Below, one piece after another: positions 23,745 to 33,787 of a DNA stretch of 64,000 nucleotides; position 1 is the stretch's first letter; every line of letters starts with the position of its first letter. The notes under the pieces were generated by a model that saw only the letters and a program-made list of their open reading frames with translations, was not told the DNA's origin and did not search any database. Both the position numbers and the translations under genes were made by a program. The stretch is from Haliclystus octoradiatus (lineage: Eukaryota > Cnidaria > Staurozoa > Stauromedusae > Haliclystidae). The stretch is taken from the NCBI GenBank assembly GCA_916610825.1, contig OU744448.1, positions 18,661,936-18,725,935 of the forward strand, given 5' to 3'.

Positions 23745-24430
23745 CCTGGTTCCCACATAGCAAATTTGCCGGCGACACTGCCTGCGATCATGCCGGCGGT
23801 AGGGCCGGCGACGAATCGTCAGTAAATTATCACCTTTCAGGCTATTGTTCTACCGGAAGCCGTAACGTTGGCTGCGACTGTCTCAAAAGTTGAACTGGTT
23901 CAACTTTTGCGGTTGCTGTAAGCCAGCATATCAAAGACCCCGACATCCGCCGTAAGCATTCAATGGATACTATTGTTAAACGATACATCACATGGTCAAC
24001 ATTATCCAATGAAATCAGTTGACAAAAAACGTGAGTTTGTTTCCCGCCAATATTTAATTAAAATGATATAATATTATAATGGTATTATTAATCTGTATAT
24101 TAAATTACGATAAAATACACTAAATTATGCTGAAATACTGAATGTACTGTATTATGATAAATTAGTGATTAGCAAAGTGTATAGAACTAAAATATAGTAG
24201 AACGTGATAACATACGTTGCATGCTACTATATAATTTGTAAAGAAGGGAGAGACAATTGATCAGGGCAACTTCATCTATTCAGGTTGTCGCCGGCGCGGC
24301 TGCAGAAGCCTGCGTTCAGCGCCGGCATGCCCCCGGTAGCCTGCAGTTCATCGCAGGCTCTACCGCCGGCTCTACCGCCGTCACGATCGCAGACAGTATC
24401 GCCGGCAAATTTGCTATATGGGAACCAGAC
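23745..24430. mobile_element. GC-rich MITE inside LTR element A
   Basis: About 685 bp between inverted copies of CTGGTTCCCACATAGCAAAT followed by GCCGGCG-rich DNA (23745-23815 and roughly 24360-24430). It separates the protease-side reading frame of element A from its RT frame. It contains a perfect 24-bp palindrome near 23890 whose arm is AAAAGTTGAACT. The ends are repetitive, so the exact boundary and target duplication are uncertain. Confidence 0.65.
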
Positions 24431-24537
24431 TTTACTAATTTCTCAACCACAAGACAGCATGCAGACAGTTTACGACGATTAACAATTAATTCAATATTCA
24501 CGCATCCCACACTTCCGATACTTGCATTGTCCATTAA

Positions 24538-25492
24538 AGGGTCAAAACAGACCGGGAAACCTTACGCGCGCACACTTTGAATATTGCACGTAAAATTCAA
24601 ACACTCGTTTCCAAACATGGCTTTGCCTCGTCTAGAATGCGTTTGTCGTAAAATATTTTTGAACCATTCTTGAACAAGAGCTTTACTTACTAGCGTATTC
24701 TTTATTTCTAATCTTCGATAATTTTAATAACACGAATGCCAAGTTTCCTGAAGATCCAGAACATGGTGGTAAAAGGGAAGGAGCAGGTAGAAGGCTACCG
24801 ATAACTCAAGAGCTTTCACTTATACATCAGGATATCTGTTCATATGCTGTGGCGATAAACCATGTCCATAACAAAGTTTTACCTAAATTTCGTGATTTGC
24901 AAAGACTGGTATAAGGAATTTTGTCTAAAGGAACACCTGAGTGAAGACTTGACAATGTTTTCCTGTTTACAAACCAATCAATGCGAAATCCCTTCAAAGA
25001 ACAAAAAGCGAAGCTCCATTTTCACAACCTCAAATCAACAGCTTATTTTCAAATTTCAATCACACTTGATATTTATGGAACTTCGATCGAGATGAAATAA
25101 ACATCATATGTATTTTCTGGACCCATGAAATATATGAATTTCTACAGCAAAATTAATTAAAATAATATTTTATTATTGATCAGTTTTGCCATTCCTTCGT
25201 GTATTTCTCTCTGTGGTTTGAGTATGTTTTAATAAAAATTTCAGACTGTTCGGCATAGTTTGATGTTAATGTTTCACGGTCGTACATAATTACCATAGTT
25301 TTCATTATCCTTATTCAATTCGCATTGTTTCGCTCCTGTTTTCATGTTGTTTTTCAGAAATATCCATACAAAATTAAAAGGTTGCTACGGCACAAATGAA
25401 ATTATGAGGAATGCTATGACGTTGATAAAAAGGCTGCGAGACTCCATTTTGAAAATAGTTGAATGCAAAGGCTGCCGGTCTGGTTTGACCCT
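24538..25492. mobile_element. TTAA-flanked non-autonomous DNA element, copy 1
   Basis: 955 bp with TIRs AGGGTCAAA...TTTGACCCT, flanked on both sides by TTAA (24534-24537 and 25493-25496). Removing it with one TTAA rejoins the protease frame of LTR element A (...VKNTITL to MDNASIGSVG...), which shows the insertion directly. TTAA duplication is typical of piggyBac and Kolobok elements; no transposase is present. A longer copy lies in inverted orientation at 38580-39710. Confidence 0.88.
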
Positions 25493-25757
25493 TTAACGTA
25501 ATTGTATTCTTAACAGGTTGAACTTTCAAAGCCAGTTTTATTGCCAATTTTAAACTAATTATTGTAGTTGAACAACCAGTATCAATCAACATTTCGGTTT
25601 CAAAACCATTAACACAAACATTAGTAAATAACAACTCTTTTACTTTCTTGGGGCCGCAGGTGATTCCACATGTGCTACGGCCCCTCGAGCGTTTCCCGAT
25701 GATGATTTGATGGCACACCCATAAGTGAAATGTCCAACTTGTCCACAAGTAGAGCAA
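25493..25757 (-). pseudogene. LTR element A: aspartic protease fragment
   Basis: The minus-strand frame reads KKVKELLFTNVCVNGFETEM and then LIDTGCSTTIISLKLA, a retropepsin-type active site (DTG in the form DTGCS). It overlaps the gag end in another frame, so a frameshift, programmed or mutational, separates them. The domain is cut by the TTAA element at 25496 and resumes at 24534 as a short segment ending at the GC-rich MITE. Retropepsin matures the polyprotein. Confidence 0.8.
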
Positions 25758-26399
25758 CGAATATCTTCACCATCTTTACTACGTTTAGGACAATTCGTAG
25801 CATAATGTCCAACTTCCCCACAAAAGAAACAATTTCTAGACGTCTCCGGTTTGTCGATGCTCTTTTTCTTATGAAATTTTCCAGACTTCCCCATACTCAC
25901 TGTTACGATGTCGTGCTCCCGCTCAGCTTCCATTAAAACCCGCGCATGTCGTAATAATGTTTCATCAGATACATTGCGATATGTTCTTAATCTTTGACTC
26001 ACTGCAGCTGGTAAACCTACAACAAATGCTACTCCAGCAACATCAGTAGCACCAACTAAATCAGATAACCTCTGTAATTCAGCGAAAAAAGCATCAAGAT
26101 TTTCACCACGCTTCAAGCGACGCGTTTGTAACTGCTCCCAAGCAGCAAATTTTGACGTTGAGAAGGCCTCATGTAACCTTTCTTTAACTTTAAGAATATC
26201 CATTTTGTCTACATCTCTCATTTTGTCATAAATTAAAAATTCCGAATCACGTAATAAAAGTGGCAGTAATGTGGCTTTATGATTATTTGTTAATTTCTTA
26301 ATTAACGCCACTGCCTCAAATCTTTTCCACCATTCTGAAATATCACTTTCTCCTTTAAATGATGGAACAACATCCGTAATTTTAATTTTATCTGACATG
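25640..26399 (-). CDS. LTR element A: gag-like protein with two zinc knuckles
   Basis: Start chosen at the ATG complement of 26397-26399 (MSDKIKITDVVPSFKGESDI), because upstream residues in the same frame do not look like gag. The capsid-like region has SEWWKRFEAVALIKKL and the usual Ty3-type helices (KRGENLDAFFAELQRL). Then come two CCHC knuckles: CFFCGEVGHYATNCP and CSTCGQVGHFTYGC. Gag packages the RNA in the particle. The frame runs into the protease through a shift near 25700. No LTR was located for this element. Confidence 0.85.
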
Positions 26400-26489
26400 G
26401 CCTGGTTAGCTTGTAAGATCACCTTAAACCTGAGCAAGTAATACCAATGAAAGAGTGTAACACAATAATGAGACACGTGCTGCACAAGC

Positions 26490-27570
26490 GAACGCTAACG
26501 AATCTAATCTATCTCAAAACAGAACATGTGCTAAATACACCATAAATGAATAAGAGGCTATAGCATTAAAACGAGGTAAATATCTATATATGCTTACATT
26601 CACCAAATATCCAAATATTTTACACCCCATAGTGATAATAGTTATTAAATCTAAGATTGATGAAGATAGCCATAAACTAAGTCTCACAACCAGTAATACC
26701 ATCGCAAAACAAGCGTATCCGATACCAATTCACATAAAAATGTGCTAATTTTTATTATAATCAATGTTTCCGTATCATTAAATCCATATTAAAAGTGCTC
26801 AAAAGCAAGACAAATAGATGTATGCAGCGATTTAAATCAATTCAAGCACTTTGTGTTTACTTTAAATACCAAATTGTTTTGGAATTTATGCTTTTGTGGT
26901 CAGTTTACAACATACAACTGCAACTTTGGGCGCATGTGTCTACCATTTTGGCTGTCCACGAGTGCCACGCGTCACGTGACCCCTTCATCGGTCTATATCT
27001 ATTATGTCTATGATTTTTCCACGGCGCTGACTAGTTTTTTGAATTGATATAGTTGCGATCTAATTTTAATATTTCATGGTATGTCCAATTATTGTAAACA
27101 TTATTTATCAATGCAATCAAATGGAAAGACAGGAGAGAAGTGATAGAAAGTAAAGATCAGAAATATCTGAAGCGGAGACAGGACCTCAGCTCAAAGCTAC
27201 GAAAATCTGTCCGTGCAAATACAATGACAGCATGCGTGTGTTTGAAATTTTACAAAAAAAACTACAAATTTCTGAGAGTCTTTCAGAATCTCGATAGGCT
27301 CTTGTCTTTTTAAAAATTATTTATTATCTGGATAATGTAATCAAGGTAACTTATACTGTGTGATGTGATGTTGCTATCCATGCTTATATGCTTCGTAGAT
27401 TAATCGGCTATTCTATTTGGAATAGGGCTCCGCGCCTAGTTTAAAATTAGAATCAGCGAAATGCTTCGTGGGTAATATTCGGACAAATAAAATTTACACC
27501 ATTTCAAAACATCAGCGTTCGCAGTTAGATTGTTCTTTTATTATTGCTTATATTTCCTCGATGAATCAAG
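26490..27570. other. Non-coding, nothing recognised
   Basis: AT-rich DNA between LTR element A and the THAP relic. Short open frames show no family resemblance. A 5' LTR of element A might be hidden here, but no second copy is present to prove it. Confidence 0.5.
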
Positions 27571-27600
27571 CTGATTAAATCAAAAAAAAACTGCGAAAAG

Positions 27601-28631
27601 GTGCAACAGAGCACTGTTGTTGGAGTAAATGTAATTTTGATTCAAGATATGAAGAAAGGCTTCCAGAACGTACTGCTTTTATTGGTTTTTCCTAAGCCTG
27701 GCAAAGTCAAACCAAATATGCCTGTCATTCAACGTCGTGAGATGGATCGACGAACAGCCAAGGCTAAAACATGGCAACATGCTTGTGGTAGGAGTGATTT
27801 TTCAACGATAGATCGAATAACTAAGGATACTTATATTTGTTCTCTGCATTTTATCGGTGGGAGAGTTCCAAATGAAGAAAATCCAAACCCAATAATAGCT
27901 ACAAGACTTGAAGAAGTTACACGAAAAAGAACATTTCCTAGACCAGTTGTTGATGTAGATCAAACCAATTATGGCCAAGATAGCAGCAATAATTCTGATG
28001 GTTTTGAACATAATTTTATTGATAGTCCTGCTAATGATTGTAATGACCCAACTTGTGAAAAATCAACGCAAACTACGTTTTCAAGAGAGGGACTTGCCGC
28101 TACCGTTGAGGCTATTACTCTTAGGAATGAAATTGCTATTGCTAAGACTGAAGTCTCCAAACTATCCCTGAAGCAGCCTACACTTATGTCAGTTACAGTT
28201 ATACTGGGGGATATCAAAAAGTGCAAATACTTTACTGGATTAAATCCCGCTCAATTTGATACTCTTTATAATTATCTTGAGGATGCAAAGTTTTATTTGA
28301 CTTACTGGTTTAGCAGTGCTGTTAACGGCACTGATAAGGCACCAAAGGGTACACCTAAAGATGTACCTATCAAAGAACCATTATTAATTACTTTGGTCAG
28401 ACTCCGTAGAGGTTTCTGTATCGCCACACTAGCTCACATGTATAATATAAGTGAAACATTAGTGTGAAAGATTTTAATACATTGATACAATTTTTATATT
28501 ATCATTTTAAGGACTTGGATCAGATGATGTTTCCACCAAGGCAAGATTTGAGACCATATCTACAAAGGCAATCCTTGTTCATTGAAGCACTTACAATGTT
28601 AATAAGACGTCAAAATTATTTAAAGTGCTAA
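27601..28631 (+). pseudogene. THAP-domain transposase relic (Harbinger/IS5-type)
   Basis: A C2CH THAP zinc finger: CCWSKC at about 27615 in one frame, then a one-base shift near 27695 to the frame holding TWQHACGR and DTYICSLHF. THAP is a DNA-binding domain of transposases and of genes derived from them. Further on, FTGLNPAQFDTLYNYLE and KEPLLITLVRLRRGFCIATL resemble the helix-turn-helix preceding DDE_Tnp_4 domains. After another shift at 28467 the sequence continues as HFKDLDQMMFPPRQDLRPYL and stops at 28631. The DDE catalytic core is absent, so it is a broken, truncated copy. Confidence 0.75.
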
Positions 28632-28639
28632 ATCAACCA

Positions 28640-29050
28640 AACTCGTCGCACACAAAAGACAACAAAAACTGAAAGGTAAGGCTTCGATTTAGAACTGATT
28701 TCTCAATATTTATCCAGTAGTTATCATTTTATATAAAATACTCCTTGCCTGATTATCTGCTACGCAAAAAAAGTATCATGTTTAGATAGAAAAAAGGGCA
28801 AATATGTTTAAAAATGTATTTATAAAGTAACATGCTGATATTAAACTTCATATTTGGTCCCTGATAATAATGCCCTTTGGCGATTACCAAACAATAACGA
28901 TTAAAGAAGGCAGTTGTTTTGATAAAGTATAAACCTTGAAACTTTAATTGACAGATTATCATATAACACTTAACCATAATTATTAAAATATAACAAACTA
29001 TAAAACCAAATATATTAACTCAATTGTGTTAAATAGTGTTGAGTTCATCG
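28640..29050. other. Non-coding, nothing recognised
   Basis: AT-rich DNA between the THAP relic and the CXC relic; no feature seen. Confidence 0.5.
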
Positions 29051-29053
29051 CTG

Positions 29054-29478
29054 TCAATCATCTTCACTGCTTATTTCTCTAGTAATTAACTTATTTTCAC
29101 AAAATAGTGCATTTACACAATTCAAAACATTTGCCTGCAAACTGCTGCATCTTTGCGTGGTACACCCACTTTTGAAACAGGCAACAAACAAAACACAGTA
29201 ACAATTCACGCAGGAAATCCAGAAAGCCATATTTTCTGATAGAGCCGTCATCGTTTGTATCATCGGTTGAGGGAAGAAACTTGATTTTCTATTGATTTGG
29301 TTGCATGACGCCAAATGTATGCTTGACAATTGCAGCATGTAGTATGGAGATAAAGAGTGTCTTGATTTGGGGTTAGCAATTCTTCTGAAAAATTACAGAT
29401 TTGGAAATTACATACATAAATGTGAAAAATAATGATGCAAAAAAGACGCTGCTGAAAACTGCTTTTTATAGTCTGCAT
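29054..29478 (-). pseudogene. Relic of the CXC-domain transposon gene (last exon)
   Basis: Two minus-strand frames correspond to the last exon of the gene at 11810-17600: LLTPNQDTLYLHTTCCNCQA with YIWRH, matching the [21 protein letters not shown] region, then CFKSGCTTQRCSSLQANVLN, matching the start of the CXC cluster. Frames are broken and the middle part is lost. It shows that the family has at least one older copy in this genome. Confidence 0.65.
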
Positions 29479-29509
29479 TTGAAAATCATTGATTCATAGT
29501 AGTAATACC

Positions 29510-31581
29510 TTAAATCATTGACATCTGTATCTTCTTCACCTTAAGAACCAAAGCATAAGAATATGGACAATGTTCATCACGTTTCCTCATAAACAGATAA
29601 TCAAAATGAATCACTTCGTTAGGTGCATCTGCATGAATTACATCACCAAAAGGTCTCGGGATAATAGTCTGACCATCAGCCAATAAACAATGCAAGCAAG
29701 ACTTACAAAACATAGATACGTCATGTTTCATACCTTTCCATGCAAACCGGCTCTTCAGTATTGACATCATAGCTTCACTGCGTCTATGACCACTGGCACC
29801 AGCATGAGCAATAACCAATAACCGATAGCGAATATCATGGTCCTCGGGAATCCATATTGCATTGTTGTGATTTCGGTACAATCCTCCGCCATCTCTCGCA
29901 AATGTTGAGTCAGGAGTGCCATTGTCGTGTAAGTCAACAAGTTCTGCAAATGAAGGCCATGTCTCTGGCTCAAACAAAGACTTAGTAGCATCAGGCGTAC
30001 AAATAACAGCTTTTACAGTAACATTATCTGTAATACAGTCAACTCCCCAGCGGGTTAACAAATCCGACCATACATTTAATTCTCCAGGTATATGCTCAAT
30101 TCTGTAATTGTAACACATCAAACTCAACGCCCAGCGTTGTAATCGATCAGCAACGTGACGTTTAATAGTAGCATTTACGGTAAAAGGATCAAAAATGTAC
30201 ATCAAGTTACGATGATCCGTAAAAATCCGAAATCCCTGTGGTCGCAATAACAGGTAATCAAGGCGGTCAACTGCTTCAATAATAGGAAACGCCTCCTTTT
30301 CAATAATAGACCAACGAGAAGAAGATCCAGTAAACTTACCACTCATAAACACCAACGGTTCATGCTCTTGTTGATCAACTGGTAAGGACAACTGGTACTT
30401 GAGTAGCAACAATCGACCAAAAATCAATACTAGCATCGGTAAATAAGCATAATTCCTTACGGCTTGTTCTAACAACTTTTTACAGTTTTCAAACGACTTG
30501 CTAGCATTTTCATCCCATCCCAAGTCATCTAGTAAAATTGTAGCTGCACTTCTCTTAGTACGAGATCCACATAAAGTAAATGCTTTCTCCAATAGCGCTC
30601 TCAAGGGAGATACCAGTCAGCAAAATTAGGGAGACTGGTTCTCATCCAATTTAGTGCACAAATAAATTGCTGCAGTTGTGCAGCAGTGCGTGGTAAACTC
30701 AAATTTATTAACGCATCAATACGAGAAGGATCAAATTTAATCCCTTCTGAAGATATGATGCGACCGCACCAACGGATTGATATTTTGTACAAACAGCTTT
30801 TCATTGCATTGACTTTTAATTTGTACTTTTCTAACAAACCAAATAGCGAGTCCAGAACTCTCAGTAATGTATCAAAATCAGGTGCAAATATTAGTATATC
30901 ATCTACCCATACCAAAATGTAATCAGCGTAGGGACTCTCATCAATAATAGACTGCATCATGGACTGAAAGTATTGTACACTATCCGTAGCTCCCATTATT
31001 ACTCTAGTGGGTGTGTAAACCCCTTCATGTGTCATAAAAGAATGGTATTCTTGTGAACTGACATCTAATGGACTTTGCCAATATCCTTTAAACAAATCTA
31101 TACTTGCAAATACATTCATACCTTGTAACTGTTGTAGCAGTACTTCAATATTCGGCATAGGCCAAACAGTTCTCTTAGTGACATTGTTTACTGCCCGGAG
31201 GTCAACAACCATGCGAGGTTTTCCATTTCCAGAGGATACAACAAACGCAGGTGACGCCCATTTTGCTTTGGTGTTCCTTCTAACAAGACCATAAGCCTCC
31301 AGTTTCTTGACATGATCATGGAGATAATCTTGATGACTCGGTGCGTAACGACGTTGACGACATCTAATTGGCTCCACATCAGGTATATCTACAGTCATCG
31401 GTGTAACTAGGGCTGGCTCATCCGGGCCTAAATTTACCCTCCATAAGTCACCGTACTTTGTAACAAGATCTGATAAGGCCGACCTGTTGTTTGCGATCAA
31501 GCCTTCAGGTAAATTATTTAAAACAGTTTTCAATGCCTCATCTTGGCAATTAGGACCAATTCTTTGTCTCATTACAATCAT
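29510..31581 (-). pseudogene. Ty3-type LTR element B: RT, RNase H, truncated integrase
   Basis: The RT frame (31581-30601) has PRMVVDLRAVNNVTKRTVWP, FASIDLFKGYWQSPL and ILVWVDDILIFAP (catalytic VDD). A one-base shift near 30604 moves to the RNase H frame (RALLEKAFTL..., EHEPLVFMSGKFTGSSSRWS, FRIFTDHRNLMYIF). The integrase zinc finger follows (HAGASGHRRSE..., CKSCLHC), then HFDYLFM, the first Asp of the integrase core, and the frame ends at 29510 with the rest of the core missing. Shifts and truncation make it inactive. It lies next to the CXC relic on one side and its own protease on the other. Confidence 0.88.
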
Positions 31582-32005
31582 TCACCTCATTATCATTAAC
31601 AGGTGAATCATAATGTATTGATTTCAATTCAGTTTGAGAAACGGTGCTTTGTTGCGTTGCTAAGGCGGCAATCATAGCATCTACGTCAATGCCAAGTGTT
31701 TGCAACAAAGGCTTTCCCAATAAAATCTCATCTAACATATCATTTAGAATAATGCAATTAACTTTTCTAACAATTAATAAGCCGGCATTTGTTGTAAGCT
31801 CCAAATCAACACATATCTTTTTGTCGGCAATTATGTTAGATCCTTTCTTAGCGTACAGCACACTTAGCGGCTTTAATAAAGGCTCAATGAAAGCCGAAGT
31901 ATTCTTTGAAATATCATTTGCTAATGCTTCAGAGATAAACGTTTCTTCCGCTCCAGTGTCTAACACATATTTGGCACTTATCTGACCATTTATTAAACGA
32001 AGTGT
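31550..32005 (-). pseudogene. LTR element B: aspartic protease
   Basis: The minus-strand frame reads LINGQISAKYVLDTGAEETF (DTGA active site) and later LLGKPLLQTLGID. It overlaps the RT frame by a shift at 31581-31550. Its N-terminal side was split from gag by the MITE at 32006-32542. Excising that element with one GTC restores a continuous frame (...LINAVT to LRLINGQ...). Confidence 0.82.
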
Positions 32006-32542
32006 CTATTTGACCGGCAGTCGCAGCCATTATGGATTCAACTGCGCGTGCGCTGACAGTCAATTACGTCATTCACTCGATCACGTGTTTCACTCGTCCC
32101 AGTATTAGGGTTAGGTTTAGGGTCCGATCACGTGATCCACCCGTTTAGTGTTAGGGTTAGGGTCAAGTCACGTGATAACCACTCGGTCGAGTATAAATCC
32201 ATTTCTGTTTCACTAGTTCTCGTCGGTTGGCGTAGCTCATTCGGATTGAGTCTGACTAGAGTGCAGGGTATGCTGGTTCGAGTCCTGGTCGATCCGAGAT
32301 TTTCGTTTATTTTCATTATTTAAATCCCGAAATGTTTATAAGTTACTGTTCGTTCATTATACGCATGCGTTGGTATCCATAATGGCTGCGACTGCCGGTC
32401 AAATTAGTAATAGTTACAGGCGAACAGTCGAACATAGCGAATAGTCGAACATAGATACTGTGACGTATACATCTTTGCGCATGCGCTGATGACTGCCGGT
32501 CAAATAGCCTTGGCGCTAAATGACCGGCTGCCGGTCAAATAG
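32006..32542. mobile_element. Non-autonomous DNA element (MITE) inside LTR element B, 3-bp TSD
   Basis: Perfect 14-bp TIRs TATTTGACCGGCAG / CTGCCGGTCAAATA, flanked by GTC on each side. Excision restores the gag-protease frame of element B. It contains a second internal inverted pair (CCATTATGG-side repeats at 32023 and 32377), a third TGACTGCCGGTCAAATAG at 32487, telomere-like runs of TTAGGG (32104-32122, 32148-32163) and a tRNA-like segment. The layout suggests a compound or nested element. The superfamily is undetermined. Confidence 0.82.
32224..32298 (+). repeat. tRNA-like segment (SINE head)
   Basis: TAGCTCATTCGG resembles a polymerase III A-box and GGTTCGAGTCC is a perfect B-box, spaced as in a tRNA. 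The acceptor and T-stem pairings are poor, so this is a tRNA-derived repeat rather than a working tRNA. It is embedded in the MITE at 32006-32542. Confidence 0.6.
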
Positions 32543-33566
32543 TCACAGCGTTTATTAAAACGTTTTGGTCACGATTTTGTTGGCCCTTAACATCAATTTT
32601 CTTAGCGTTAACATTTTCAACATTTGAATTTGAATAAGTTGTTCCCTGGCGTGTTGTAGAAGGCTTAGTAAACGCACTTAAAAGTTCCATTTTTTCAACT
32701 TCAGAGGCATCAGGGCATTTGTTCAACCAATGATCTCCCTTACATTTTAAACAACCATCTCGAGGTCCCTTTTTAGCAGTGTTAGTGTCAGATTGAGTAT
32801 TGTTATTTTGCTTAATTTTCGGACAATCAGACCTTAAGTGATTTCCTTTACAATGCCAACAGGTTTTGGTTGACGTTTTCACAACCACTCCCTTAACTGT
32901 GGTGGGTGAGTCATTTCCCTTTTTGTTGGATTGCGTTTTGTCAAAATTAAATAAGTCAAACTTTGCTGCTAAATCCTTCAATAAAGCAAACAACTTACCA
33001 GTGTCCTTTTTCGCTTCTGAATGACGTAATTTTAATTCTGACTTCAGAGTGTTTCTCAATGGCGCTGGTTGAACAGCATAGACAATACATTCTACCATAA
33101 GTTTCTTATTCGATGCCTTTTCAAATAAAGATTCAATTCCGTGTAAATCCAAAATATTATCGGCATCCCGAAATAATTTCAGCACACGCGCGTCACTGTC
33201 CCTGATACTAAGGTCCATTTTCAACTCCCTTTTTAATATAGCTTCAACATTGGGTAAACTGCCATTATCAGCTACATTCAATTTGCTTGTCAAAAAATCT
33301 TTAATAGCATTTTCACTTAAATCTTCAAGTGCAACGTTCAACTCGTATTTCGCTATAGCTTTCAAAAGCAGAGGCTCGATGCATGCTTTTATCGTCAACG
33401 GAATAACTCTCTCCGCTCCGCTATCCGTTCTTTCTCTAACAAGACTTTGATACTGATGATATTTTCTCATAAAAAGAGCAACATCTTCTCGATCAGCACT
33501 ATTTAATCAAGGTGCCGTAATTGGCAAGAATAACAGCCTCTCCTGAGTAGTTTCTTCTTCACCCAT
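32543..33566 (-). pseudogene. LTR element B: gag-like protein with two zinc knuckles
   Basis: The probable start is the ATG complement of 33564-33566 (MGEEETTQERLLFLPITAP), followed by an in-frame TGA near 33510. The frame continues NSADREDVALFMRKYHQYQS with no further stop. There are two CX2CX3HX4C knuckles: CWHCKGNHLRSDC and CLKCKGDHWLNKC. One premature stop plus the downstream MITE inactivate it. It belongs to the same element as the protease and RT at 29.5-32.0 kb. LTRs were not found. Confidence 0.8.
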
Positions 33567-33787
33567 GATTAAATATGAAATTCAACAGGTTTCAACTAAA
33601 CCAAATAAACATCCACAGTGTCGAACAGACAACCGCTAAAGTTAACTTTGTGGTGTGTGCCACACAAAAAACAACAGTAAAATAAACCAAGACAACAAGT
33701 CACATGGTAACAACAACTGTTCTGAGTCATAGCAAAAACTAACTAACTTGAAATACAGCAAACAGCAAGAAATATTAATAAAGGGCG

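Noticed and set aside
32104-32166. Interstitial telomere
   Set aside because: Only two to three TTAGGG-like units, inside a MITE; too short to be a telomere fusion.
32224-32298. Functional tRNA gene
   Set aside because: A and B boxes are present, but acceptor and T-stem pairing fail; better as a SINE head.
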